Counted from the first letter of the stretch, positions 15,266-24,282 are shown. The stretch is 64,000 bases of DNA from Streptomyces ardesiacus (GCF_003112575.1 NZ_BEWC01000006.1:186001-250000); one strand, 5' to 3'. Numbers and translations are program-made. Notes: generated from the letters alone by a model not told the origin.

Positions 15266-16049
15266 CGGCGCGCAGGCTCCCGCCGCGGTGCGTAGGGCGG
15301 TGGAGGCGATGGGGACCGTCTTCTCCTTCGACGTCCGCGGCGGGGAACCGGCGGCCGTCCGGGCGGCGCTGGACGAGGCGGCCGCCGGGCTGCACCGGGC
15401 CGACGAGGTCTTCAGCACCTACCGGGACGACAGCCAGATCTCCCGGCTGGCGCGCGGGGAGCTGACCGTCGGGGCGTGCGCGCCGGAGGTCGCCGAGGTG
15501 CTGGGGCTGGCGGCCGAGGCGGAACGGGTGAGCGACGGCTGGTTCAGCACGCGGTACGCCGGACGGCTCGATCCGACCGGGATCGTCAAGGGCTGGGCGG
15601 TGGAGCGTGCCGCGCGACGGGTCGCGGCGGCCACCGGTGCGAGGGGCGTCGGCGTCAACGGGGGCGGTGACGTGCAGGTGCTCGGGGTGCCGGGTGCGGC
15701 GCGGCCGTGGCGGGTGGGGGTGTCGGACCCGCTGCGTCCGGGCGGGCTCGCGGCGGTCGTCTCGGCGGCGGGAGCGGCGGAGCTGGCCGTGGCGACGTCC
15801 GGCTCCGCCGAGCGGGGTGCGCACGTCGTCGATCCGCGCACCGGGCGCTCGGCGGTGACCGACCTGCTGTCCGTGACGGTGGTGGCGCCCCGGCTGACGT
15901 GGGCGGACTGCTGGGCGACGGCGGCATTCGCGATGGGGGCGCGGGAGGGGCTGCGGTGGCTGGAGTCGCTGGAGGGGGTGGAGGCGTTGCTGATCACGGC
16001 GGGGGACGAGGTGCGGTGCACGGGGGGCCTGGCGGGCCGGCTGGGGTGA
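15258..16049 (+). CDS. apbE: FAD:protein FMN transferase (ApbE family)
   Basis: A 263-residue enzyme that splits FAD and joins FMN to a threonine in partner proteins. Family motifs visible are MGTVFSFDV at the start, DEVFSTYRDDSQISRL, DPTGIVKGWAVERAA, GVNGGGDVQVLG (flavin site) and TSGSAERGAHVVDPRTG with ADCWATAAFAMG (metal ligands). It is shorter than the approximately 330-residue periplasmic ApbE and has no signal peptide, so where it acts on an exported substrate is unclear. The GTG at 15258 overlaps the end of the FMN-binding gene by 8 nt; a second GTG at 15291 is possible. Coupling to a substrate with two DAVSGATYTS sites strongly supports the assignment. Confidence 0.92.
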   Translation: MADGAQAPAAVRRAVEAMGTVFSFDVRGGEPAAVRAALDEAAAGLHRADEVFSTYRDDSQISRLARGELTVGACAPEVAEVLGLAAEAERVSDGWFSTRYAGRLDPTGIVKGWAVERAARRVAAATGARGVGVNGGGDVQVLGVPGAARPWRVGVSDPLRPGGLAAVVSAAGAAELAVATSGSAERGAHVVDPRTGRSAVTDLLSVTVVAPRLTWADCWATAAFAMGAREGLRWLESLEGVEALLITAGDEVRCTGGLAGRLG

Positions 16050-16144
16050 GCCGCCGGCCCCGCCGCAGCGTCCCGGGGGCGCGGAGAGCGGCGCGCGATG
16101 AGCAACGAGGTGCCCGCGGTCGGCAGACCACCGCACCGCCCCCT

Positions 16145-16684
16145 TCAGCCCCCGTTCTGGGCCAGCCGCAGCAAGTGGTCCGCCAGTGCCTGCCCGCCCG
16201 CCGGCTCCCTGCTGATCAGCAGCAACGTGTCGTCGCCCGCGATCGTCCCCAGGATGTCGTGCAGTTCCGCCTGGTCGATCGCCGAGGCGAGGAACTGCGC
16301 CGCCCCCGGAGGGGTCCGCAGGACCACGAGGTTCGCGGACGCCTCCGCGGAGATCAGCAGCTCCGCGGAGAGCCGCCGCATCCGCTCCTCCTTGGCCGAC
16401 TCCCCGAGCGGGGCCCGCGGGGTACGGAAACCGCCCTCGCTGGGCACCGCGTAGATGAGGTCGCCGTCGGTGTTGCGGATCTTGACCGCGTTCAGCTCGT
16501 CCAGGTCCCGGGAGAGCGTCGCCTGGGTGACGGTGAGCCCGTCGTCGGCGAGCAGCTTCGCCAGTTGGCTCTGCGAGCGCACCGCCTGCCGGTTGAGGAT
16601 GTCCACGATCCGGCGGTGGCGTGCGGTGCGGGTCTGCGGCAGGGCGGGCCCGGCCGTCTGCTCGTGCTCCTGCGCGTGGCTCAT
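16145..16684 (-). CDS. argR: Arginine repressor
   Basis: A 179-residue regulator that binds ARG boxes as an arginine-bound hexamer. The N-terminal winged helix has the segment VRSQSQLAKLLADDGLTVTQ followed by ATLSRDLDELNA, and the C-terminal arginine-binding/hexamer domain shows the GTIAGDDTLLLISR motif with the GDD pair that contacts arginine. The start ATG at 16684 lies 7 nt after the argD stop; ribosome site GGAGAATGAGA is 8-12 nt upstream. It is the last gene of argC-argJ-argB-argD-argR, so the repressor is controlled by its own operator upstream of argC. Confidence 0.96.
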   Translation of the reverse strand: MSHAQEHEQTAGPALPQTRTARHRRIVDILNRQAVRSQSQLAKLLADDGLTVTQATLSRDLDELNAVKIRNTDGDLIYAVPSEGGFRTPRAPLGESAKEERMRRLSAELLISAEASANLVVLRTPPGAAQFLASAIDQAELHDILGTIAGDDTLLLISREPAGGQALADHLLRLAQNGG

Positions 16685-16691
16685 CGTCGTC

Positions 16692-17900
16692 TCATTCTCC
16701 GGATCGTCCGTCCCCGTGGGCCGTGTCGGCGGCCTGGTCAAGGATGCCGGGCAGCGCCCCGAGGAACGCCTCCACCACGTCGTCGCCGAGGTTCAGCGCG
16801 GGCATCAGCCGTACGACATCGGGCGCGGGCGCGTTCACCAGGATTCCGGCGTCCTGAGCCGCCTGCTGCACCTGGGCGGCGAGCGGCTCGGTGAGCACGA
16901 TACCCAGGAGGAGTCCGGCACCCCGGACGTGGGCGACCAGCGGGTGGCCCAGGGCCTCGACGCCGGCCCGGAGCTTCTCGCTCTGCCGCTTGACGTTGTC
17001 CAGCAGCCCCTCGTCCGCGATGGTGTCCAGGACGGCGAGTCCGGCGGCGCACGCCACCGGGTTGCCGCCGAAGGTCGTGCCGTGCTGGCCGGGCTGGAGC
17101 AGGTCGGCGGCGCGGCCGAAGGCGACCGTCGCGCCGAGCGGCAGTCCGCCGCCGAGGCCCTTGGCGAGGGTGACGACGTCCGGCAGGACGCCTTCGTGGG
17201 CCTGGTACTCGAACCAGTGCCCGGTCCGGCCGACGCCGGTCTGCACCTCGTCCAGGACGAGCAGCGCACCGGTGGCGGCCGTGATCGCGCGGGCCGCCTT
17301 GAGATAGCCGGGGGGCGGCACGACGACGCCGTTCTCGCCCTGGATCGGCTCGATGATCACCAGCGCCGTCTCCTCGGTGACCGCCGCGGCCAGGGCCTGC
17401 GGGTCGCCGTACGGCACGTGGGTGACGTCGCCGGGCAGGGGCAGGAAGGGCTCCTGCTTGGCGGGCTGGCCGGTCAGGGCCAGGGCGCCCATGGTGCGGC
17501 CGTGGAAGCCGCCCCGGGTGGCGACCATGTGCGGCCGCCCGGTCAGCCGGCCGATCTTGAAGGCGCCCTCGTTGGCCTCGGCGCCGGAGTTGCAGAAGTA
17601 GACCTTGCCGTCGCGGCCGAAGTGCTGGAGCAGCCGTTCGGCGAGGGCGACGGGGGGCTCGGCGATGAAGAGGTTGGAGACGTGGCCCAGGGAGGCGATC
17701 TGCCGGCTCACGGCGTCCACCACAGCCGGGTGGGCGTGGCCGAGCGCGTTGACCGCGATGCCGCCGACGAAGTCGAGGTACTCCGTGCCGTCGGCGTCCC
17801 ACAGCCGGGAGCCCTCACCGCGCTCCAGGGGCAGGCGCGGTGTGCCGTAGTTGTTCATGAGCGTGCCCTGCCACCGCTCGGTCAGCTCCGCGTTGCTCAT
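16692..17900 (-). CDS. argD: Acetylornithine aminotransferase
   Basis: A 402-residue PLP enzyme that transfers an amino group from glutamate to N-acetylglutamate semialdehyde in arginine biosynthesis. Class III aminotransferase features are visible: VYFCNSGAEANEGAFKIGR (phosphate site), RGGFHGRTMGALALTG, the Asp in LLVLDEVQTGVGRTG and the Schiff-base lysine in VTLAKGLGGGLPLGA, followed by GTTFGGNPVACAA. The ATG at 17900 overlaps the argB stop (ATGA). Length and motifs are normal for ArgD. Confidence 0.97.
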   Translation of the reverse strand: MSNAELTERWQGTLMNNYGTPRLPLERGEGSRLWDADGTEYLDFVGGIAVNALGHAHPAVVDAVSRQIASLGHVSNLFIAEPPVALAERLLQHFGRDGKVYFCNSGAEANEGAFKIGRLTGRPHMVATRGGFHGRTMGALALTGQPAKQEPFLPLPGDVTHVPYGDPQALAAAVTEETALVIIEPIQGENGVVVPPPGYLKAARAITAATGALLVLDEVQTGVGRTGHWFEYQAHEGVLPDVVTLAKGLGGGLPLGATVAFGRAADLLQPGQHGTTFGGNPVACAAGLAVLDTIADEGLLDNVKRQSEKLRAGVEALGHPLVAHVRGAGLLLGIVLTEPLAAQVQQAAQDAGILVNAPAPDVVRLMPALNLGDDVVEAFLGALPGILDQAADTAHGDGRSGE

Positions 17901-18805
17901 GACTCCCCCTCTTCGTCCGGCACGACCATCGTGCCGATGCCCTCGTCGGTGAAGATCTCCAGCAGGATCGAGTGCTGGACCCGGCCGTCGATGACGCGGG
18001 CGGTGGTGACGCCGTTGCGCACGGCGTGCAGGCAGCCCTCCATCTTCGGCACCATGCCGGAGGACAGGTCGGGCAGCAGTTTCTCCAGCTCGGACGCGGT
18101 GAGGCGGCTGATCACCTCGTCGGAGTCCGGCCAGTCCTCGTAAAGGCCCTCGACGTCGGTGAGGACCATGAGCGTCTCGGCGCCGAGCGCCGCAGCGAGT
18201 GCCGCAGCCGCCGTATCGGCATTGACGTTGTAGACATGTCCGTCGTCCTGGGAACGGGCGATCGACGAGACGACCGGGATGCGGCCGTCGGCCAGCAGGG
18301 CCTCGATGGCGCCGGTGTCGATCTCGGTGATCTCGCCGACCCGGCCGATGTCGACGGGCTCCCCGTCGATCTCCGGCCGGTGCTTGGTGGCGGTCAGGGT
18401 GTGGGCGTCCTCGCCGGTGAGGCCGACGGCGAGCGGCCCGTGCTGGTTGAGCAGCCCGACCAGCTCGCGCTGCACCTGCCCGGCCAGCACCATCCGTACG
18501 ACGTCCATGGCGTCCTCGGTGGTGACCCGCAGGCCGGCCTTGAACTCGCTGACGATGCCGTGCTTGTCGAGGGCGGCGCTGATCTGCGGGCCGCCGCCGT
18601 GCACGACGACGGGCTTGAGGCCGGCGTGGCGCAGGAAGACGACGTCCTGGGCGAAGGCGGCCTTGAGGTCCTCGTCGACCATGGCGTTGCCGCCGAACTT
18701 GATGACGACGGTCCTGCCGTGGTGCCGGGTCAGCCAGGGCAGCGCCTCGACGAGGATCTGGGCCTTGGGGAGCGCGGTGTGCTTCCGCGTGGGTCCGTTG
18801 CTCAT
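17897..18805 (-). CDS. argB: Acetylglutamate kinase
   Basis: A 302-residue amino-acid kinase that phosphorylates N-acetylglutamate, normally the arginine-feedback step. Motifs are VVIKFGGNAMVDEDL (ATP/phosphate), PVVVHGGGPQISAALDKHGI (substrate loop), NVNADTAAAALAAALGAE and the nucleotide-binding LTDVEGLYEDWPDS. The N-terminal extension (MSNGPTRKHTALPKAQILVEALPWL) contains the helix used for hexamerisation in arginine-sensitive enzymes. The ATG overlaps the argJ stop by 4 nt and its own stop overlaps argD, so all are translationally coupled. Confidence 0.97.
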   Translation of the reverse strand: MSNGPTRKHTALPKAQILVEALPWLTRHHGRTVVIKFGGNAMVDEDLKAAFAQDVVFLRHAGLKPVVVHGGGPQISAALDKHGIVSEFKAGLRVTTEDAMDVVRMVLAGQVQRELVGLLNQHGPLAVGLTGEDAHTLTATKHRPEIDGEPVDIGRVGEITEIDTGAIEALLADGRIPVVSSIARSQDDGHVYNVNADTAAAALAAALGAETLMVLTDVEGLYEDWPDSDEVISRLTASELEKLLPDLSSGMVPKMEGCLHAVRNGVTTARVIDGRVQHSILLEIFTDEGIGTMVVPDEEGES

Positions 18806-19953
18806 GAGGAGTACGCGCTGTTCTCGTGGACGTAGTCGGCGGTGAGGTCGTTGGTCCAGATGGTGGCCGTGGCGTCGCCCGCGGCGAGGTCGGCGACGAT
18901 GTGCACCTCGCGGTAGCGCATGTCGACGAGTTCGCGGTCCTCGCCGACGCCGCCGTTCTTGCAGACCCAGACGCCGTTGATGGCGACGTTGAGCCGGTCG
19001 GGCTCGAAGACGGCGTCGGTGGTGCCGATCGCGGAGAGCACGCGGCCCCAGTTGGGGTCCTCGCCGTGGATGGCGCACTTGAGCAGGTTGTTGCGGGCGA
19101 TGGTGCGGCCCACCTGGACGGCCTCGTCCTCGGTCGCGGCGTTCACGACCTCGACCTTGATGTCCTTGCTGGCGCCCTCGGCGTCCCGGATGAGCTGCTG
19201 GCCCAGGTCGTCGCAGACCGCGCGGACGGCCTCGGCGAAGTCGGCGTACTCCGGAGTGACGCCCGAGGCGCCGGAGGCGAGCAGCAGCACCGTGTCGTTG
19301 GTGGACATGCAGCCGTCGGAGTCGACCCGGTCGAAGGTGACCCGGGTGGCGGCGCGCAGGGCGCGGTCCAGGGCCTCGGTCTCCAGGTCGGCGTCGGTGG
19401 TGATCACGACGAGCATGGTGGCGAGGCCGGGGGCGAGCATGCCCGCGCCCTTGGCCATGCCGCCGACGGTCCAGCCGTCCCGGGTGACCACGGACGTCTT
19501 GTGCACGGTGTCGGTGGTCTTGATCGCGATGGCGGCCTTCTCACCGCCGTGCTCGGAGAGCTGGGCGGCGGCCGTCTCCACGCCCGGGAGCAGCTTGTCC
19601 ATGGGCAGCAGTACGCCGATGAGTCCGGTGGAGCAGACGGCGACCTCGCCGGCGCCGGTGCCGAGCACGTCGGCAGCCTTCTCGGCGGTGGCGTGGGTGT
19701 CCTGGAAGCCCTGGGGCCCGGTGCAGGCGTTGGCACCGCCGGAGTTGAGGACGACGGCGGTCAGCTCACCGCTCTTGAGGACCTGCTCGGACCACAGGAC
19801 CGGCGCGGCCTTGACGCGGTTGGAGGTGAAGACGCCGGCGGCGGAGCGTCGGGGGCCGGTGTTGACCACGAGGGCCAGGTCGGGGTTGCCGCTCTCCTTG
19901 ATCCCGGCGGCGATGCCCGCCGCCGTGAATCCCTTTGCTGCCGTCACACTCAC
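18802..19953 (-). CDS. argJ: Bifunctional ornithine acetyltransferase / N-acetylglutamate synthase
   Basis: A 383-residue proenzyme that recycles acetyl groups from acetylornithine to glutamate and can also use acetyl-CoA. It self-cleaves before a threonine that becomes the nucleophile; the site is visible as KGAGMLAPGLATMLV (between Ala and Thr). Other blocks are VVLNSGGANACTGPQG and DSDGCMSTNDTVLLLASG. The GTG start at 19953 overlaps the argC stop (GTGA). The frame stays open upstream but only as a shadow of argC. ArgJ presence indicates the cyclic acetyl pathway. Confidence 0.96.
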   Translation of the reverse strand: MSVTAAKGFTAAGIAAGIKESGNPDLALVVNTGPRRSAAGVFTSNRVKAAPVLWSEQVLKSGELTAVVLNSGGANACTGPQGFQDTHATAEKAADVLGTGAGEVAVCSTGLIGVLLPMDKLLPGVETAAAQLSEHGGEKAAIAIKTTDTVHKTSVVTRDGWTVGGMAKGAGMLAPGLATMLVVITTDADLETEALDRALRAATRVTFDRVDSDGCMSTNDTVLLLASGASGVTPEYADFAEAVRAVCDDLGQQLIRDAEGASKDIKVEVVNAATEDEAVQVGRTIARNNLLKCAIHGEDPNWGRVLSAIGTTDAVFEPDRLNVAINGVWVCKNGGVGEDRELVDMRYREVHIVADLAAGDATATIWTNDLTADYVHENSAYSS

Positions 19954-20978
19954 GGCGCAACTCCGATCGTCGTCAGTCCGGTGGTCTCGTCGAGACCCAG
20001 GGCGAGGTTCATGCTCTGGACGGCACCGCCCGCGGTGCCCTTGGCCAGGTTGTCGATGGCGCTGATGGCGATGATCCGGTGCGCGGCGGCGTCGTACGCC
20101 ACCTGCACCTGGACGGCGTTGGAGCCGTACACGGAGGCGGTCGCGGGCCACTGTCCCTCGGGCAGCAGGTGCACGAACGGTTCGTCGGCGAAGGCCTTCT
20201 CGTAGGCGGCCCGGACCGACTCGGCGCTGGCCCCGGGCCGGGCCTTCGCGGTGCACGTGGCGAGGATGCCGCGCGGCATCGGCGCGAGGGTCGGCGTGAA
20301 GGAGACGGTGACGGGCTCCCCGGCGACCGCGCCGAGGTTCTGGATCATTTCGGGGGTGTGCCGGTGGCCGCCGCCGACGCCGTACGGCGACATGGAGCCC
20401 ATGACCTCGCTGCCCAGCAGGTGCGGCTTGGCCGCCTTGCCCGCGCCGGACGTGCCGGAGGCGGCGACGATCACGGCCTCGGGCTCGGCCAGCGACGCGG
20501 CGTAGGCCGGGAAGAGGGCCAGGGACACGGCGGTCGGGTAGCAACCGGGCACCGCGATGCGCTTGGACCCCTCCAGCGCGGCGCGGGCACCCGGCAGTTC
20601 GGGGAGGCCGTAGGGCCAGGTCCCGGCGTGCGGGGAACCGTAGAACGTCTCCCAGTCGGCCGCGTCCCGGAGCCGGAAGTCGGCGCCCATGTCGACGACG
20701 AGGACGTCCGGCCCGAGCTGCTCGGCGACGGCGGCGGACTGCCCGTGGGGCAGCGCGAGGAAGACGACGTCGTGCCCGCCGAGCGCCTCGGGCGTGGTCG
20801 CCTCCAGCACGCGGTCGGCCAGCGGCAGCAGGTGCGGCTGCAGCGCGCCGAGGCGCTGGCCCGCGTTGGAGTTGCCGGTCAGGGCGCCGATCTGGACCTC
20901 GGGGTGGGCCAGCAGCAGACGCAGCAGCTCACCGCCCGCGTACCCGCTCGCTCCGGCCACCGCCGCACGTACCGCCAT
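19950..20978 (-). CDS. argC: N-acetyl-gamma-glutamyl-phosphate reductase
   Basis: A 342-residue NADPH-dependent reductase producing N-acetylglutamate semialdehyde. The Rossmann motif is AVAGASGYAGGELLRLLLAHP, the catalytic cysteine lies in RIAVPGCYPTAVSLAL (PGCYPT), and SGTSGAGKAAKPHLL and GGHRHTPEMIQ are the usual substrate blocks. It starts at ATG 20978 with an AGGAGGAGGG ribosome site about 8 nt upstream and an ARG-box region just beyond. It leads the argCJBDR operon, in which every gene overlaps the next by 4 nt except argD-argR. Confidence 0.97.
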   Translation of the reverse strand: MAVRAAVAGASGYAGGELLRLLLAHPEVQIGALTGNSNAGQRLGALQPHLLPLADRVLEATTPEALGGHDVVFLALPHGQSAAVAEQLGPDVLVVDMGADFRLRDAADWETFYGSPHAGTWPYGLPELPGARAALEGSKRIAVPGCYPTAVSLALFPAYAASLAEPEAVIVAASGTSGAGKAAKPHLLGSEVMGSMSPYGVGGGHRHTPEMIQNLGAVAGEPVTVSFTPTLAPMPRGILATCTAKARPGASAESVRAAYEKAFADEPFVHLLPEGQWPATASVYGSNAVQVQVAYDAAAHRIIAISAIDNLAKGTAGGAVQSMNLALGLDETTGLTTIGVAP

Positions 20979-20995
20979 GGGAAACCCTCCTCCTG

Positions 20996-21034
20996 GATGG
21001 CATGACTATACGTTTCCATGCACGTTTATGCAAT
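20996..21034. promoter_or_regulatory. ARG box upstream of argC
   Basis: CCATGCACGTTTATGCAA (21016-21033) matches the CCATGCATGCCCATTGCATA pattern recorded for Streptomyces ARG boxes in its TGCA/ATGCA half-sites. A second imperfect unit (GGATGGCATGACTATACG) precedes it. The pair lies 18-56 nt before the argC start, a typical ArgR repression position. Confidence 0.68.
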
Positions 21035-21158
21035 CCAGTCCGCACGGCGGTGCGCGTATCGGTGGAATGACCGATGTGCGGCGGGCGGGAAGGCGGCCAT
21101 AGTCCTCGGGAGATCGTTCCCGGGTGCCCTGGTGCGCCCGGTGGTGAAAGGATTTTCT

Positions 21159-22862
21159 GTGGGCGCGTACGCGGATCTGGTGTTCGTGGGCGGACGGGTG
21201 GTCACGGTCGACGCGGAGTTCTCCGTCGCCTCGGCCCTGGCGGTGACCCGAGGCGTCATCAGTGCCGTCGGGGAGGGGCACGACGTCACGCCGCTGGTCG
21301 GACCCGGCACCCGCGTGGTCGACCTGCGCGGGGCCACCCTGCTCCCCGGCATCAACGATTCCCACCTGCACGGTTGCGCTTTCGGCATGGCGACGCCGCC
21401 GCTCTCCCTCGACCTCGGCCATCCCGCCGTGTCCTCGCTCGCGGACGTGGCCGGTGCGGTACGGGAGGCCGTCCGGCGGACCCCGGCCCAAGGGTGGATC
21501 ACCGGGCACGGCTGGGACACCGGCTACCTCGCCGAGTGCCTCTCCGATCCGTCGCGGCTGCCCTCGCGGCACGACCTCGACGCCGTGAGCCCGGACCGTC
21601 CCGTCGTCCTGTACTCCTTCTCCGGGCACGCCACCTGGGTCAACTCCAAGGCCCTGGAGCTCATCGGCATCGACCGGCACACCGTCGCGCCGCCGGGCGG
21701 GGCCGTCGTCGTGGACGGGGCCGGAGAGCCGACCGGGCTGCTCCACGAGGGGGCCCAGGCCCTCGTCCAGAACGCGCTGCCGCCGCTCGGCCGGCGGGAG
21801 CGGACCGAGGCGATCAGGTCGACCCTGGCCACGCTCGCGCGACTCGGCGTGACCAGCTACACCGAGCCCGGGCTCGGACCCGGCGGGGCCGGCATCATGC
21901 GGGGTGCGCTCGGTGCGGAGACCCTCGACGTCTACCGCCGGCTGCTGGCCGACGGCGAACTGACCGCCCGTGTCGGCGTGCTGCTCCTGCCCACCGGAAT
22001 GGCGAGCACCGCCGAGGAGTTCGCCCGTGCCCTCACCGCCCTCGTCGAGTGCGGCGACACCGATCCGCGCCGCCTCGCGATCCACGGGGTCAAGATCTTC
22101 GCCGACGGCATCGTCCCGAACCGGACGGCGTGGATGCACGAGCCGTACGTCGGCGGCGGCTGCGGCTCCCTGTGCGTGGGCGGCGCGACCGACGCCGAGC
22201 GGGTCGCCGGGATCGACGCCATGATCCGGCACGCCCACGCCGCCGGACACCAGGTGGGCGTCCACGTGACCGGCGACCGGGGCATCGACACCGTCACGGA
22301 CTCCTTCGCCGCCGCCGCGGCCGAGCACCCGCGTCCCGACGCCCGCCACTACGTCATCCACGGCGACTTCCTCACCGCGCGCAGCATGAAGGTGCTGGCC
22401 GCGCACGGTTTCGGCGTGAACATGAACCCGACCGTCAAGTGGACGGTCGCGGACATGGAGGAGGCGTTCGTCGGTCCCGACAGGGCCGCGTACGCGTGGC
22501 CGTACCGGGCCGCCCTCGACGCCGGGGTGCGGGTCACCAGCGGGTCCGACGCCCCCGTCACGTTCCCGGACTGGCGTCAGGGCGTCGCCACCATGATGCT
22601 GCGCGAGTCGAAGGCCGCCGGCCGGGTCAGCGGCCCCGAGCAGCGCATCGGCCTGGCCGAGGCGATCCGTACGTACACGATCGACGCGGCCTGGCAGGAC
22701 TTCGCCGACGGCTGGAAGGGCTCACTGGAGCCCGGCAAGGTGGCCGACCTCTGCCTGCTCGGCGGGGACCTGCTCTCCGCCGACCCCCACGACATACCCG
22801 GTATGCCCGTGCTGCTCACCGTCGTGGACGGGCGGATCGTCCACGACACCCTGCGCGATTGA
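21159..22862 (+). CDS. Amidohydrolase family protein (YtcJ-like)
   Basis: A 567-residue metal-dependent hydrolase of the amidohydrolase superfamily, YtcJ-like subgroup. The N-terminal metal ligand pair is in LLPGINDSHLHGCAFG, later ligands are the carboxylated-lysine region (HGVKIFADGIVPNRT), His in GHQVGVHVTGDRGID and YVIHGDFL, and the final Asp in TSGSDAPVTFPDW. These enzymes hydrolyse amides or related C-N bonds; the substrate is unknown. I set the start at GTG 21159 because GAAAGGA is 6 nt upstream; the frame is open to 21018 but would overlap the ARG box. It diverges from argC. Confidence 0.87.
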   Translation: MGAYADLVFVGGRVVTVDAEFSVASALAVTRGVISAVGEGHDVTPLVGPGTRVVDLRGATLLPGINDSHLHGCAFGMATPPLSLDLGHPAVSSLADVAGAVREAVRRTPAQGWITGHGWDTGYLAECLSDPSRLPSRHDLDAVSPDRPVVLYSFSGHATWVNSKALELIGIDRHTVAPPGGAVVVDGAGEPTGLLHEGAQALVQNALPPLGRRERTEAIRSTLATLARLGVTSYTEPGLGPGGAGIMRGALGAETLDVYRRLLADGELTARVGVLLLPTGMASTAEEFARALTALVECGDTDPRRLAIHGVKIFADGIVPNRTAWMHEPYVGGGCGSLCVGGATDAERVAGIDAMIRHAHAAGHQVGVHVTGDRGIDTVTDSFAAAAAEHPRPDARHYVIHGDFLTARSMKVLAAHGFGVNMNPTVKWTVADMEEAFVGPDRAAYAWPYRAALDAGVRVTSGSDAPVTFPDWRQGVATMMLRESKAAGRVSGPEQRIGLAEAIRTYTIDAAWQDFADGWKGSLEPGKVADLCLLGGDLLSADPHDIPGMPVLLTVVDGRIVHDTLRD

Positions 22863-22893
22863 CCCGGACCGGGCACGTGATCATCCTTGGACG

Positions 22894-23679
22894 ATGGCAG
22901 CGGAGCGGAGTGCGTCGGACGTCCTGGACGCGGCCGTCCACGTTCGTGCGGCCGCCAGGAGCGCCACGAGCGGCGCGACCGGCATGGACGCGGTTTTGGC
23001 GGCCCTGTCGGAGGTGATGGAGTACGACCACGCCTCCCTGGCCCGGTGGGACCCGCTGCGCCGGCGCCACACCACGCTCGCCGGCAGCTACCCGGACGAC
23101 GCCACCGCCTACATCGAAACCCGTCTCCACCACGATCCGGTCTTCCCCCTCCTCCACGGCCCGGCCCGGGGCGGCCTCTGGCTCACGGACGTCCCCCGGC
23201 ACCTCCTGGCGGCCTCCCCCGGTTTCCGGGAGGTGCTGTCTCCGCTGGGCGTCGAGGGCGGCGTGGCCCAGTGCCTGTTCGACACCGACGGCCGGTACGT
23301 CGGCATGCTGAACGTCAGCACCCGCCGGCCACGGCACGCTCCGGACCCGGCGCGCGCCGTGGTCGTCCTGCTCACCGAGGCCCTCGCCGCGGCCGTCGGC
23401 TCCCGCGCGGGCCCACCCTCCGGGGGCCCCGCCCCGGACGGCCCCGCCGCGCGCGGACGGGAGCCGGACGCGCGGCCCGGCCGGCTCTCGCCGCGGGAGG
23501 TCCAGGTGCTGGCCGAGGTGGCCGCGGGCCGCACCAACCGGGAGATCGCCGAGCGGCTCCACGTCACACCGCGCACCGTGGGGACGCACGTCGAGCACAT
23601 CCTCGCCAAGCTCGGCCTCCCCAACCGTGCGGCGGCCGCCGCACGGGCCGCCGCCCTGGGCATCGGTCCCTCCGTCTGA
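22894..23679 (+). CDS. LuxR family regulator with GAF-like sensor domain
   Basis: A 261-residue protein. The N-terminal about 170 residues look like a GAF-type sensor (VMEYDHASLARWDPLRRRHTT... CLFDTDGRYVGMLNVSTRR), followed by a Pro/Gly-rich linker and a LuxR helix-turn-helix: RLSPREVQVLAEVAAGRTNREI and AERLHVTPRTVGTHVEHILAKLG. No phospho-acceptor domain is present, so it is not a classical response regulator. It starts 31 nt after the amidohydrolase in the same direction and might control it. Confidence 0.86.
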   Translation: MAAERSASDVLDAAVHVRAAARSATSGATGMDAVLAALSEVMEYDHASLARWDPLRRRHTTLAGSYPDDATAYIETRLHHDPVFPLLHGPARGGLWLTDVPRHLLAASPGFREVLSPLGVEGGVAQCLFDTDGRYVGMLNVSTRRPRHAPDPARAVVVLLTEALAAAVGSRAGPPSGGPAPDGPAARGREPDARPGRLSPREVQVLAEVAAGRTNREIAERLHVTPRTVGTHVEHILAKLGLPNRAAAAARAAALGIGPSV

Positions 23680-23742
23680 CCCCGGCCCGTCGGTGCGAGG
23701 CCCGGCCCCGGGCGCGCCGGGAGGAGGGTCCGGCGGGTCGTC

Positions 23743-24267
23743 TCAGCCCTTGACGGCCTCCGCGATCCGCAGCGCGGCCCGGCCGGGCGTGAGGCGGGTG
23801 GTGTCGACGACCTCGGCCTCGGCGTGCAGCCAGGCGCGGGCCGCCTCGGCGTAGGGCTGGAGGTACCGGAGACGGAACGACGAGTCCGGTCCGACCACGG
23901 TGTCCCCCGCGATGCGCCTCCGCAGGGTCTCCTGGTCGGCGTGGAGGACGAAGTGCCGCACGGGGATCCCGTGCCCGGCGAGACCGGCGGCGATCTCCCG
24001 CCAGTACTCCTCGACCAGCACCGTCATCGGCATCACCAGCGTCCCGCCGGCGTAGTCGAGCACCCGGCGGGCGGTCTCGACGACGAGCGGCCGCCACGGC
24101 GGCCAGTGCTGGAAGTTGTCCGTCTCGGGCAGCCCCGGCGTGATGTCCATGAGGGTCTCGCCGACCTTCTCGGCGTCGAGCACCCGGGAGTCGGGGAGCA
24201 GCCTCTGCACCCGCGCGGCCGTCGTCGTCTTGCCCGCACCGTGGGTTCCGTTGAGCCATACGATCAT
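23743..24267 (-). CDS. P-loop AAA ATPase/kinase, TmrB-like
   Basis: A 174-residue nucleotide-binding protein with Walker A GTHGAGKTTTAARVQ near residue 8 and a short Walker-B-like segment (RRVLDYAGGTLVMPMTVL). It resembles the tunicamycin-resistance protein TmrB and related small P-loop kinases, including the GPDSSFRLRYLQPYAEAA region. It may phosphorylate a small molecule or give resistance by binding. The ATG at 24267 follows a strong hairpin that ends the upstream arabinofuranosidase gene, so it is probably expressed from its own promoter. Confidence 0.75.
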   Translation of the reverse strand: MIVWLNGTHGAGKTTTAARVQRLLPDSRVLDAEKVGETLMDITPGLPETDNFQHWPPWRPLVVETARRVLDYAGGTLVMPMTVLVEEYWREIAAGLAGHGIPVRHFVLHADQETLRRRIAGDTVVGPDSSFRLRYLQPYAEAARAWLHAEAEVVDTTRLTPGRAALRIAEAVKG

Positions 24268-24282
24268 GCGTCCGCAGGCTAG

